64,000 nt of DNA from Hirundichthys speculiger (taxonomy: Eukaryota; Chordata; Actinopteri; Beloniformes; Exocoetidae): positions 1,364,001-1,428,000 of the forward strand of contig JAGFBZ010002395.1 of NCBI GenBank assembly GCA_018398805.1, in the 5' to 3' direction. The first letter of the stretch is position 1. Each line of letters opens with the position of its first letter. The translations under genes were made by a program, and so were the position numbers. A model generated the notes under the pieces. That model was not told the DNA's origin. It saw nothing but the letters and a program-made list of their open reading frames with translations, and ran no database searches. Positions 1 through 11,324 of the stretch are shown piece by piece.

Positions 1-2319
1 TAGAGTATACAACATGCATGACAGATTAATTGTATACTGTATATATTATGTATGATTTGTATGAACTGATGTACGGTTGTATCGTTTGTGTACCAAAAAA
101 TGTTGCTTATCCCATTTCACACAAAGAGGAAATGACATTGCAGCATGACAACCCCAGTGGATAAAAATATTTAGACTATAAACACTAGAATAATCTTCAG
201 AAACCTTTATGCCACTTAGTTTTTTTTTGCTGTTTTCCAAGGGATTTCTGAGAATGTTTCACCATAATTCATAATTAATTTTAGGTTTTATTTAGCAGTG
301 AATTGATCCTCAGAACCTCTTTTTCCCCTTTGATCATCATATTTTGGATGTAAATAAAAACTACACTCAAAAACATAACAGTATGGACTCTAAATTCTGT
401 CTTTTTTTTTCTTAAGGATTACCCAATTTTGTCACTTATCTGGTGTGAAGACATCAAAGCATCCTTTCTTTTCTGATTTGTAATTTAAATATTTAATTTT
501 TAATGGTGTATGACAACACCTCTAACCCTCCCGAATGTGTGCTCGAATGTTTTGTATCCAGTTCCTTACCTTCTGTCTTTGATAACACTGTAAGCCTACT
601 GTTTTGATGTTAACACATTATTCTGGACCATTTAGTCAATTTAGTTAACAACCTGCTTTAGCCAGTGATGAGGCAAGGAAAAGAGAAACCTAAGGCCGCA
701 GCTAAAGGATTGCTAAATTGTGTTGAACACTACAATGTGATGAGATTCACCTTCATTTGTTACACAATTTTCCAGACGATTGACAATGATATTGTTGAGA
801 ACAGGAAATTCTTTCAACCAGAAAAAAAAAGAAAGAAAGAAAGAAGAAAAAATGCTTCAAAGAGAATTTCGGTCAAAGCCTTTTTGAGGAAACCTTTTTT
901 CTTCAATGGGTCACTGACAGTATCTCAAAACATTTATCTTTAGTATTCTCGGAAGGCAGTCTGTGAAGTGGATCAAGTCCATGCCATGCTTTCAAATTCT
1001 ACTGTCAAATTTTAATGCAGCTTCAGCCAAACTAACCACTAGGCTTTGGTTGTGCTTAAAGTATGTTATAGTCCTAGTTACTATAAAGATACATTGCAAA
1101 CTAAAAGTGGTACTGTAGCCCTGGGTTGCACAAACACAACAACCAAGCAGACAATAAAACATAACAAAAGACAATACAATGTCATTCCACAAAACACAAA
1201 AAAAGGGAAAAAAAATACAAGATTGAAACAATGTGTAATGTTACCACTTAGGCCAAAGGTGGACAACATGTCTCTAAAACGTTACCGTGTCAACCCTAGG
1301 CGTCTTCATTTAGCTTGTTAAGGTGACACGGCCCAGGAAGCGCTGAACCATGCAGTTCCTTTAATGACTGTGAAAGCAAGTCAGTCTCCATTGAATCCTT
1401 GAATGTTAAAATGTCCAGTTTTTCAGCAGAACAATAACATGTTTACAGCTTTCTACAGTGTTGATCTCCATAACTGAATTTCACATCCATGACACCTGTA
1501 TGGGCGACTTTTTTATGTGACACATCAAGGAAAATAAGATTTAGTCATAAATTTACACGTAATTTGGGGTGTGGTTTTTTCTTTTGAGTGACGGCCAAAT
1601 TATAGTCTGTGGCGTTACCAGCTAGCTGTGTTCATTTAGCTACTTAGCATTTAGCATTTTCACTGAATTTGTATTGTGACTTAAGAGGATAATGCCTCCT
1701 GTTATGAAAATAATATGGCTTGTTATGCTGTTAACTGTACTAACAGATCACCACTACTGGCTCTAGGTCGACCTCCAAGGGTCTGGGGCCAAAGACCGTT
1801 GAGGTTTGTGAGCTGAGCCAGCAGTCGGGGGCCAACCTCTGGGTGAGTCATCTTATCACAGAGACCCTTCATGGTCAACTGGGAAGGTTCTGGGCTGCGT
1901 TTAGTCAAACCACTATTGAATGATGTTGTTTTAAGACTTGGGTGTTATGTCAGAGTTTTTGAGTTAGTAGTTACTGAAGACAACCAAGCATATGCGGTCA
2001 AGGACAAGAAGATGTTGTCTTTTTTTTTATAACACCCCCATGATATTTCCTTTTAAGAACACTCAACAGCATTTATGAAAAGGGCTCAAAATCATTTTCA
2101 GAAAACAGTTTTGCTTTGTGTTATTGTCAAAAATGTTAATTCTGCTTTGCATTATTTCTGTTGTAAGGTTTACAGAATCACTTGAATTTCATAATTTCTT
2201 TCTAAGAAATTGGCATGATGACAATGCAAGCTTGTTGAGGGGCATTTTTTTTTACATGAAATATAGCATCTTAAGTTGCAATAAGTGAAGTGTGAGTGTC
2301 AGCTTAGTTCAACGTTGTC
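1..2319. other. Non-coding, nothing recognised
   Basis: AT-rich sequence with short homopolymers and no credible coding exon. Open frames here are short, use no convincing start and show no recognisable domain. The stretch at 1735-1915 is noticeably more GC-rich than its surroundings, but I could assign it neither to an exon nor to a repeat family. Confidence 0.6.
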
Positions 2320-2935
2320 ACAACCCAGCTCTGCCAGGGGAAAAGGGGAGTAACATTTAAAGGACCCAAATGTTTAAGGTCAGCAAGCTTTTACTGTTTT
2401 TTTTCTCTTTTGCCCTTTTTTTTCTCGATAACCAAATAAATAATATATTTAAGAAAAGATGCAGGAGATGGCTAGGAGATAAAATATGACGAGTTTAAAG
2501 CAAAATGGAAAACTCAGAAAATAAGACAAGCAAACTAAGGGCGAGGCGCTGGGCCTGGTAAACAACAGTTAAACAATCAAACAAACCAAAATTAACCCAC
2601 CTCCCGGACAAAGTATTCTCATTGATTAAACAATTATTTTTTAAACTGAAGTGAACAAAGGACAACCTGACAAGCACAAAGACCTCAGCACAAAAGCAAT
2701 TATATTACAAGAAGCACGTGGCAGACTCCACAGAAGCCAGTGTCTACAGTACAACGTCAGTATCTGTTATTTTTACGCAGCCGCCAGGAGGGATGAGATC
2801 AGGACACTTTTAAAAGGGACGTGCAGCCTCACAATTGGCCATGTCATCCTGGCTTCAGGTGTGTCAGGTGAGCTCCTCCTCCAACTCCACCCAGGGCTGG
2901 TCCACTGCAAAAAACAGATACACACACACACACAG
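2320..2935. repeat. Probable dispersed repeat, family unknown
   Basis: A block with a different texture from its flanks. It opens with a GTCACAACCCAGC-like motif and an AAAGGACCCAAATG motif, then has a polypyrimidine stretch and an A-rich, C-rich middle. It closes with CTCCAACTCCACCCAGGGC followed by a short CA run. This order of motifs resembles a non-autonomous repeat I associate with teleost genomes. I see no clear terminal inverted repeats and no coding capacity, so the class stays open. Confidence 0.3.
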
Positions 2936-4184
2936 GGAGGAGAAAACAAGCGTCCAGAAGACAATGACCGTAACACCATGGACAAGAATCTGACCATCAG
3001 GATGAGTTGAAGCTTGTTAGTTAATTTTTCTCTCTGTGGAGAAAACAGTCGAGTTCTATAGTGGCCTGCATCTAATCTGATACTGTTCTTTTGATTATAA
3101 AGACTGAGTAGCATTCTGGATTTTGCTGTCTGCCAAGCTCCACAAATGCTGAAAAAAAAAAAAAAAAAAAATCCTTTTACTGACTTTGCATTGGGACTCT
3201 TGTTATCAGTGGTCGTAATATTCCATTTAATGTGCTGTTGTCTTAAAATATCTCTCTGGGGTACTGTTAACCTTCAGCGCTGCCTTCAGCACTTAAAATT
3301 CTTTTTTTTTTTTTTTTCCAGGCATGCTTACATAAGACAAATTGGCATTAGGATACAGGGGGAGTTTTTGCATGCCATTTTCTTAGCAGAATCTCTTGTG
3401 ATGTGGGGAATCGTCAGTCGGGGGTCTGAACTCAGGGCAGGTGGATGACATTGACTTATATCTATTTTGAACTGTCCAAGCTATCGCAAGATCTACTCAG
3501 ACTTGACTGTTTTAAGACAGATAGCAGTGGAATAACGGTCTCAATCCTCAGTGTGCCTGTCTGTCAGGATTCACTGAGACATGCCAGCCAAACTCTTGTC
3601 AGAGGAAGCAGCAGAAGGTCAGCTGTACTTCATGTTCATGTGCACTGAGACACCTGACAGAATGAAAGCTTTATGGTTTTATTCTTATGTTAATATGCTG
3701 TGCAGTAAACCCACAACCCGATCAGCAATGTAAAGCTAATCTTGTTAAATTGGACTTATCTTTGAATAGCCTTTCATGCTTGTCATAGTTAATGATGCCC
3801 TTTGACATGCTTCAGCAAAAGAAGTTCATTACATTAGAGTGACAAACCATTTTCCCCTGTTGTGAGACTTGATAAATGATGACTTGGATGTAGTGGTTCT
3901 GGGCTGGTTGTTTGTTGACTAAACGGGCCTAATTTCTGGTGGGCAACATTAATGATGCAGTACATTCATAAAGCTCGTCAGCCTCCTCCTGGAAATATGG
4001 GTGGATGTGAAGGTTAAAGACTCCAGGCTTGTGGTGCAGATGCTGTTTTTGTACTTAGCTGTAAAGATATTTGGACTTTGTGGCTTCAGGTTCACCAAGA
4101 TGCCCATGGTATGCTTCACCACATTTCAAAGGAAAATATTGAACTCTGAGATTACACAAGTTTTCTTTTTTAAGATGTTTGTGG
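2936..4184. other. Non-coding with two homopolymers
   Basis: No gene seen. Contains a run of 20 A at 3152-3171 and 16 T at 3302-3317. The T-run is followed by an AG and looks like a splice acceptor, but no matching open exon and donor follow it. Confidence 0.6.
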
Positions 4185-4315
4185 CTTTTGTTGCCTTTAT
4201 TGACAGTCTACACACAAGAAAGTGGGACATAGTGAGAGTGGGGAAGACATGCAGCAAAGAGTCACAGGCCAGTAATCAAACCCACCCGAGATCACACAAG
4301 ATTGCTTCTTAAGAG
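4185..4315 (-). repeat. SINE-like fragment
   Basis: The order GCCTTTATTGACAG, then GACATGCAGCAAAG, then ATCAAACCCACC matches the common teleost repeat whose reverse strand carries a tRNA-like B box (here a degenerate GGGTTTGATTAC). It is old: the motifs are all present but diverged, and no target-site duplication is obvious. Orientation is inferred from the reversed B box. Confidence 0.5.
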
Positions 4316-4639
4316 TCAGCTGTTTAACTGCCTGATTCTATGCATACTTCTTAAGAAATGAAGTATTAGGTTTTCTTGACATATTGTATATGTATTTGAA
4401 TGTTGCTTCCATCACACAAAACAAGTGAAGGCATCAAAAGTCCTTAATGACATGTCTTTTATCTTGTTTATTCTGAGATCCATTTCAGTTTAAGAAGTCT
4501 GGTGTAATCTCGGGAAAAAAAATGATAATGGTCAGACCTCCACTGGCCTAGTAGTAGTGCTTGTGGATGTGGATCACTTCCCTGTGTTGACCCAAAGAGG
4601 GAGCTGCTGAAAGGACAAGAAGAACACTTTTAATTTGAC

Positions 4640-5980
4640 TATCCATCTATCCATCCATTCATCAACTTCCACTTGGTCCGGAGTCAGGTTGCGGGGCCAG
4701 CAGCTTCAGCAGAGAGGCCGGGACCTCCCTCCCCCTGGCCGCTTCCATCAGCTCCTCTGAGAGAACCTCAGAGGCGTTCCCAGGCCAGCCGAGAGAGATA
4801 GGCCCCGATCGTACACTTCCCGCTAGCCGCTACTCACTAGCAGCTAGCGGGTATAGGAACCTCCACTAACCACTAATGCAATCTTCTGCTCACTAAAGCC
4901 GCTACCTATTATGCCGACTCCTTTACTCACTTTGTAGGTGTGGCAATGGGCGTGTCTTTTGCCCTTTCCCCAAACTCGGTATCTTGTGATCGCGGGTTTA
5001 GGGTTGCAGGTAGCGGGTAGTCTGACCACCCACTACCTGCAACCCGCATGTCAGCGTGTACAAGAGCACGTCCAAATGGCATAAATGTGCGTCCACCTGG
5101 TTACATGTGGACGTTCACAAACAGCTCTACCTCTCAAATTAACTCTTGTATAAAAAGCGTGATTTGGCCTCAGTTGAACCCCTGAGAAAAATGGCAGAGA
5201 TCGTCTTAAACGGCTTTCTTGCCAGTTAAACCTCAGATGACCAGAGGGTGTTTACTGGGAGCTCACCAACGATCTTGGACTTTCAGGTAGCTGATAGGAA
5301 TTGTCTATGTAAAAATATTCATAAGTATATATCAGTGCAGAGGAGGAGGAGGAGGAAGGAAGAGGAGGAAGCTCTACAGCAGAGTCCCAGATGAGCTGCT
5401 CACAAGAGTTGTTCCGATCTGGATGAAAAGACGTTCCATAGCGGTTTGCGGGTAGGGCAACCTGCTCTTAAAGGCAATGGTTACTGACGCACTGATTGGT
5501 TCAATAGGTGGAACGCCCTAACCACTCCTATGCATAATGTAGCGGGTAGCGCAGGTAGGATAGCGGGCTTATGAAGGGTGGAAGATTGGGTTCTTTGCGG
5601 GGAACGCCCCTCCTGCTACCCGCTATCCCTAAAAAGTGGCTTTAGGAGATCTAGCGGAAGATCGGGCCCAAAATCTCTCCAGCGTGTCCTGGGTCTGCCC
5701 CGTGGTCTTCTCCCAGTTGGACATGCCCAAAACATCTCTCCAGGGAGGCGTCCAGGGGACATCGTAACCAGATGCCCGAACCACCTCAACTGGCTCCTCT
5801 CCATGTGAAGGAGCAGCGGCTCTAATCTGAGTCTCTCCCGAATGACTGAACTTCTCACCCTATCTCTAAAGGAGAGTCCAGCCACCCTCCAGAGAAAACT
5901 CATTTCTGCTGCTTGTATCCGCAATCTCGTTCTTTTGGTCACTACCCACAGTTCATGACCATAGGTGAGGGTTGGAACAA
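4640..5980 (-). mobile_element. LINE 3' end, 5'-truncated, carrying an insertion
   Basis: Non-LTR retrotransposon in reverse orientation. The low-coordinate end is a degenerate ATCC/ATGG microsatellite, which is the 3' tail of this LINE type. The high-coordinate end stops inside the reverse-transcriptase C-terminal region. The minus-strand reading frame at 5616-5942 carries the family's typical run: a TERxRxRxQAAEMSF-like segment, then VAGLSxRDRVRSS, then LLxxxERSQLRWFGHL, then PGRLPGE and a GRRPRGRPRTRW motif. The element is a dead 5'-truncated copy. An 869-bp inverted-terminal element (4801-5669) interrupts it just after the RPRTRW segment, so the frame runs into foreign sequence. I do not assign a clade with certainty. 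Confidence 0.85.
4801..5669. mobile_element. Inserted inverted-terminal element in LINE (copy 1)
   Basis: The insert begins GGCCCCGATC and ends GATCGGGCCC, giving inverted ends that match at 9 of 10 positions. Further in, CTTCCCGCTAG is mirrored by CTAGCGGAAG. Several GCGGGTAG/CTACCCGC motifs lie near both ends, for example at 4820-4850 and 5540-5630. The middle holds a TATAAAAA box (5149-5156) and an ATG 42 bp downstream (5191) whose frame stops after 12 codons. A purine-rich GGA stretch follows at 5340-5370. It behaves like a non-autonomous DNA transposon derived from a coding element. The superfamily is not resolved; a PIF/Harbinger origin is only a guess. A second copy lies at 50271-51129. 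Confidence 0.6.
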
Positions 5981-7348
5981 AGATGAATAACTGTGTGCAG
6001 CGACATGTAGTGATAAGTTACTAAGAAAGGTACATCTCTATAATATCATTTTTTTAAATGTATCATTTATATACAACATATTTTCAGTGAGTTCAATGTA
6101 ATTTCTTCTTATTCCAAATAATATTGGTTATAACTGACATGACTTCAGTGATGAAGGACCTGCCTCCATGGCTGTCATGTACAAAAATTCATATACAAAA
6201 ATATTCACAAATTGTGTACAGCTGAGTTGGTGATTAAGTTGGGAGTTTGTAATCCTCCTGACAAAGACGCACTTTGAGCTGCAAAGATTTTCTGCACAGA
6301 AATGATCTTCAGCAACAACAGGCTTTGACTTCCCTCAGCCTGTGTCACTCAGCTTTTCCAAAGAAAACATTTGAAATAATCACATAAGCCAATTGGGGAA
6401 AAAAAGGCATGTGTTGATCGAACAAACTGGAAAATGTAACATGCAACTTCCACTCTTGCACACTTTGTTCTGATAACAGGGTGCTGCTTTGTGTCTCAGG
6501 AAATGACTCTTCAGTTCAGGATGAAAAGGAGATAACGTCTGTGAAATCCTCTAACTGGCAGTGTGCATGGCATGAGCTCAGTAATGGCAGGTGGATAGTC
6601 CTTTGATCTACGGTTGGGGAGGAGAAGTCAATTCAGTGGTTGTGATAGGACATTCATCAGTTAAACACTCGTATTGTATAGTGATTTTGAACTACACAGG
6701 CATCTTAAAAATGCTAATATTAAAAATAGTGACAATTATACTAATAATCTTTATCTACAGAGCACTTCTGCAAAACTCACATTACTTATTTTTTCAGAAA
6801 ACAAAAAGACAATAATCCAGTAAAGCAAATATTGTGGAGATAATTTGCACACTGAAACTATGATGCACTTTAAAAAAAAATGTTTTATTTAAACTTAAAT
6901 TCTACACCTTTTAAAATAATAAGCCACACACATAACATGCACACACACACACACATTTACATTTGTATTAGGAAGTTTCATGGTGAAAACCATTAATCAA
7001 CATTTTCACAAGTAAACAGTTTTTTCCCCAGTAAAGAGTATGGAGTTGTACATACCCCACGGCAGAAAAATCCTTTTTAGTAGCCCAAACACACCAAGCT
7101 CTCCAATGTAATTAATTTTGACTGAAGGTTTTTATAGAGGGGTTTTCTAAAATGCAGTTCCTGAGTTATACATTTTATTCCAAAAAATAAGGTTCAAATT
7201 GATTTTCTTCTTCACAATATTTGGTTAATTTTGTAGCAATAAGATAAATATACCAAATCCACCCTGTAAAAACCTCAAAAATGGTCCAGACTTTATCAGA
7301 TGTTCACACCTGGACTGAGAATAAAATAAAGGGTGTGTGTCGACTCAA
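5981..7348. other. Non-coding, nothing recognised
   Basis: AT-rich DNA with a short (CA)n at about 6940. No exon, RNA gene or clear transposon was seen. Confidence 0.6.
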
Positions 7349-8464
7349 AAATAAGCAGTCACTTCATGAACTCTTGTTTTATTCACAGTAGAGCAAAGAA
7401 ACATCAAATGTTGAACATGAGACAGAAACAGAATAATTGAAGCGTTTTGAAACCATTGAGCATCGAAAGACTCCATGTCACCCAATCCCTAATATTGATA
7501 CCGTAGCATTAGAACCAGGTAGGAAGATTTGACAACTGCTGCTGATGTAACTTGGTTGTGTTCGGAAAGTCCACTCGCTCACTTGCTCCCTAGTTTGAGT
7601 TCTCTGCATTAAAATTTTTAACTAGTGATTAAGTACTGGCAACTATTGTTAGGTTTCTCAGACCCTTTCTTGCAACAACTTTGTAATGGACAGAATAGTG
7701 GGCTTTCAGGTAAGAATTTGACAAGTCCAAAATTGCTGATTCAAACAACTTTTCCCTCTGTCACACACAACTCTACTACTGAGTAAAAGCATCCATGTTT
7801 GAGAGCCAATAGACATGCATTATTGTTGCACTGCCTGTCTTACAACAGAACTGGAGAAGTATTTGGAAAAAAAAACGACAGGCTATGTGACATTTGTGGG
7901 ATCCTCTGTCGTAGAGAGAAAGTCATGATGTGTAAAACATGTCAAAGGGATCAAAACTGTGGCTGTCTTTCATTCAAATCGATGTCCACAGTACTAGATG
8001 CAAGACATACCAAAAAGACATTGCTGCAAAGACAGGCAACTAACCTAGCGCAAAATGTAGTCATTCACAGATTCAGTTTTGGATCGGAAAGCTTTCAGCC
8101 TCCTCTTATACGGCTCCACCTGTGTGCCCATCAAAGTCAGTGCCACCAGGACCTCCCTCCCTCATCCGATGTCACTGCAGACAGCTCTACATGTGCAAGT
8201 ACAGCAGGTACATTTTCTCAGACAGTTAGTCTCAAGATCCATTGACTTGTGCTATTAGCAAGATTTAACGTTACTGTAGGCTGATTAGTGTTGTGCTAAT
8301 TGCCAAGGCGAAAATGTTAAAATGTCTAAAGAGAAACAAAAAGAGTGTCACAGGGCAACAACCTCCTGTATTGTTAAAGATCCACTGCCTGTTTCTGCAT
8401 TTGAGTCTCCGTGGCAGAGGTAAGTAAGCTGCTGTAACCTCAGTGTAGTTTGTCAGTATAACCT
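7349..8464 (+). repeat. Tandem duplication unit 1 (1116 bp)
   Basis: This unit and the next (8465-9580) are head-to-tail copies. Every landmark recurs exactly 1116 bp later: the AAGCAGTCACTTCATG start, the CAGGTAAGAA donor-like site, the cysteine-rich open frame and the GCAGAGGTAAGTAAG donor-like site. The only difference I found by eye is C at 8100 versus T at 9216, which changes Pro to Ser in the open frame. Such near-identity points to a very recent duplication or an assembly duplication. Exact breakpoints are ambiguous by a few bases at the ATAA junction. Confidence 0.92.
7787..8245 (+). CDS. Cysteine-rich open frame, unknown (unit 1)
   Basis: An open stretch of 152 codons plus stop that I do not recognise. 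It has no ATG near its start, so if translated it must be an internal or terminal exon. The frame contains a cluster CDICGILC, then MMCKTC, then CGC (about 40-65 codons in), which could bind zinc. It also contains further Cys/His pairs (LHLCAHQSQCHQ) and a Ser/Thr-rich C-terminus. Upstream, a short ATG frame (MDRIVGFQ, 7686-7709) ends at a CAG|GTAAGA donor. An AG at 7788-7789 would join it to this frame in phase 0 across an 80-bp intron. The acceptor is weak, with no clean pyrimidine tract next to it. The cysteine pattern loosely recalls the C-terminal finger of piggyBac transposases, but nothing else of such an enzyme is visible. It may be non-coding. Confidence 0.2.
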   Translation, partial: KHPCLRANRHALLLHCLSYNRTGEVFGKKNDRLCDICGILCRREKVMMCKTCQRDQNCGCLSFKSMSTVLDARHTKKTLLQRQATNLAQNVVIHRFSFGSESFQPPLIRLHLCAHQSQCHQDLPPSSDVTADSSTCASTAGTFSQTVSLKIH

Positions 8465-9580
8465 AAATAAGCAGTCACTTCATGAACTCTTGTTTTATTC
8501 ACAGTAGAGCAAAGAAACATCAAATGTTGAACATGAGACAGAAACAGAATAATTGAAGCGTTTTGAAACCATTGAGCATCGAAAGACTCCATGTCACCCA
8601 ATCCCTAATATTGATACCGTAGCATTAGAACCAGGTAGGAAGATTTGACAACTGCTGCTGATGTAACTTGGTTGTGTTCGGAAAGTCCACTCGCTCACTT
8701 GCTCCCTAGTTTGAGTTCTCTGCATTAAAATTTTTAACTAGTGATTAAGTACTGGCAACTATTGTTAGGTTTCTCAGACCCTTTCTTGCAACAACTTTGT
8801 AATGGACAGAATAGTGGGCTTTCAGGTAAGAATTTGACAAGTCCAAAATTGCTGATTCAAACAACTTTTCCCTCTGTCACACACAACTCTACTACTGAGT
8901 AAAAGCATCCATGTTTGAGAGCCAATAGACATGCATTATTGTTGCACTGCCTGTCTTACAACAGAACTGGAGAAGTATTTGGAAAAAAAAACGACAGGCT
9001 ATGTGACATTTGTGGGATCCTCTGTCGTAGAGAGAAAGTCATGATGTGTAAAACATGTCAAAGGGATCAAAACTGTGGCTGTCTTTCATTCAAATCGATG
9101 TCCACAGTACTAGATGCAAGACATACCAAAAAGACATTGCTGCAAAGACAGGCAACTAACCTAGCGCAAAATGTAGTCATTCACAGATTCAGTTTTGGAT
9201 CGGAAAGCTTTCAGTCTCCTCTTATACGGCTCCACCTGTGTGCCCATCAAAGTCAGTGCCACCAGGACCTCCCTCCCTCATCCGATGTCACTGCAGACAG
9301 CTCTACATGTGCAAGTACAGCAGGTACATTTTCTCAGACAGTTAGTCTCAAGATCCATTGACTTGTGCTATTAGCAAGATTTAACGTTACTGTAGGCTGA
9401 TTAGTGTTGTGCTAATTGCCAAGGCGAAAATGTTAAAATGTCTAAAGAGAAACAAAAAGAGTGTCACAGGGCAACAACCTCCTGTATTGTTAAAGATCCA
9501 CTGCCTGTTTCTGCATTTGAGTCTCCGTGGCAGAGGTAAGTAAGCTGCTGTAACCTCAGTGTAGTTTGTCAGTATAACCT
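8465..9580 (+). repeat. Tandem duplication unit 2 (1116 bp)
   Basis: Second copy of the 1116-bp unit. The right end is at AGTATAACCT, after which sequence diverges (AGGTAATTC here, against AAATAAGCAG at the start of this unit). It contains the same donor-like sites and open frame as unit 1. Confidence 0.92.
8903..9361 (+). CDS. Cysteine-rich open frame, unknown (unit 2)
   Basis: Duplicate of the frame at 7787-8245, identical except for a Pro-to-Ser change where TTTCAGCCT became TTTCAGTCT. Because both copies remain open, either the duplication is very young or the frame is under constraint; the near-zero divergence means the first explanation suffices. No function is assigned. Confidence 0.2.
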   Translation, partial: KHPCLRANRHALLLHCLSYNRTGEVFGKKNDRLCDICGILCRREKVMMCKTCQRDQNCGCLSFKSMSTVLDARHTKKTLLQRQATNLAQNVVIHRFSFGSESFQSPLIRLHLCAHQSQCHQDLPPSSDVTADSSTCASTAGTFSQTVSLKIH

Positions 9581-11324
9581 AGGTAATTCTAGGTCAGATA
9601 ATCTAAAAGCAGAAATGAAATTAAGACGTTTATTGGCAATATCGTTAAGCAAATAGTCATTTCAAAGTTCCTAACCGGACGCACAACTTTACCAAGGAGA
9701 TTCACCATTTTCACAGATATAGCCCCCCCAAGTCTTCCAGATAACGCTGTCATCCTGAACTTGAAGAACAGGTGAAACAGCCTGTTCCTGATGGTTGAAT
9801 GCTTCCTTGAACAGTTCCCTGCCATTCAGGCAGCCTCCAAGGATCTACCGCCAAAGAGATTGATGAAGAAGGACAGGTATTGCAGAGGAGAATGGACAAC
9901 GATATTGCCATATTCCATCATCAGTGGGAGGTATTGTGCTCATAAAATTGAAGACTTGCTAAGACAGCAGTGTTTCCTTTTTTTCTGACTTGGGAGTTTG
10001 TCTGGTGGAGATGTCAGAAAAGCAGAAGAATTTTTCAAAGTTTTGAAGATTCCTTAAAACTCCAGCATCTGCACCTCAGCTAAAAGGAGTCCAGCTCTTG
10101 TTCTGCCAATCATGAGAAAACTCCAGCACCACTTCACGATTATTCAAAAGACAAACTGGGACCATCGGGGCCAAGATTTTGGGTGACTCCTCAAAACGAT
10201 ATCAAGTTTGTAGCATAGCTCTATTTATCTTTTTGCTGTTTTAATTTGATTTGTTGTATTTATTGTGTAATACTACTATGCTGTTAGGGTCTCAGGCATG
10301 TCTCAGAAATGTGAACGTCCTTGGACCCACAATTTAAAACAAAAATGTGAGATGCAGTGTGGAACAGACTTGAAGAGAAGTCTTTTGAAAAGTCTGTTAT
10401 TGGCTGCTGCAGAACCGGAAAATAATTAACAGGTAAACATGCGGACATGGAGAGCGGCACAAATCAGTGTACTTTACAGTTCGTGTAGCAACTCAGGTAG
10501 CAATATTAACAATTCTGTCTGAAAAAAAAAAACTTTCAAACCCCTTTTGTCAAAGACGATCGCATCATTCCTCCATTTTTCATCAGATCTGCTCCATGTG
10601 TTCACTGTCGTGCTGTTCTCTAGCTGGTTACTTCAGTGCGGCTCCATCTAGTGGCACAGATGTGTAACGACAGCAGAAAGTCTATTCCTTGATTATAAAA
10701 CAAAGCCATTTCTGGGTCACATAAACCACACAATAAAATATTAACACCAAATTTAGTCCCGTGGCCTGTTTGCTAAAATTGAAATATAAAAAAAACAGGC
10801 TTTTTTTTTTTTTTGTGGTAGATTTAAAAACTGAAAAAAGGTCACTTTTTAACTTTTTAACTTTTCTGATTGACAATTGAAAATGGAAAAAACAAATGAT
10901 ACACAGATAATTACAAATTGATAAAATTACATAACTTTAACATGGACATTTTCATTTTAAAGTTCTCCCAGGGGAGAACTGCCAAGTTGAACTCCCCATT
11001 AAAATTTTCTGCTGTTACCTCCGAAACGACCTGTTTTAATGTTTGATTGTGGCCTCTAGATTGTTAGGATTTTGTTGGTAGACTTTTTTTTATTTTTCAG
11101 AAAAAAACAGGATGCCATTAATGCCGTGGCAGTGGCAATAAGCTTTACTTTATTTGACATTTTTTAAGATGAGATTTACACTAAATATGTGTTACTGGCA
11201 AGTGCTGATGTTAAAAGTGTTTGAACAACAAATGTTATGACACTTTAGTTTATATGGAAGCAAAACATTTAAATAAAAGTGACCTTTACACTACTTTTGA
11301 ATTCTTTATTTGATTTTCTGTATA
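9581..11324. other. Non-coding, nothing recognised
   Basis: Follows the tandem duplication. A run around 9780-9985 is less AT-rich and open for 65 codons but matches nothing I know. Poly-T at about 10800 and poly-A at about 10521. No transposon ends were seen. Confidence 0.5.

Noticed and set aside
3285..3430. Exon after a T16-CCAG acceptor
   Set aside because: No well-placed donor and no conserved-looking frame; the T-run is a homopolymer.
7787..8245. piggyBac transposase C-terminal finger
   Set aside because: The Cys pattern is only loosely similar and no catalytic region or element ends accompany it, so the name was not given.
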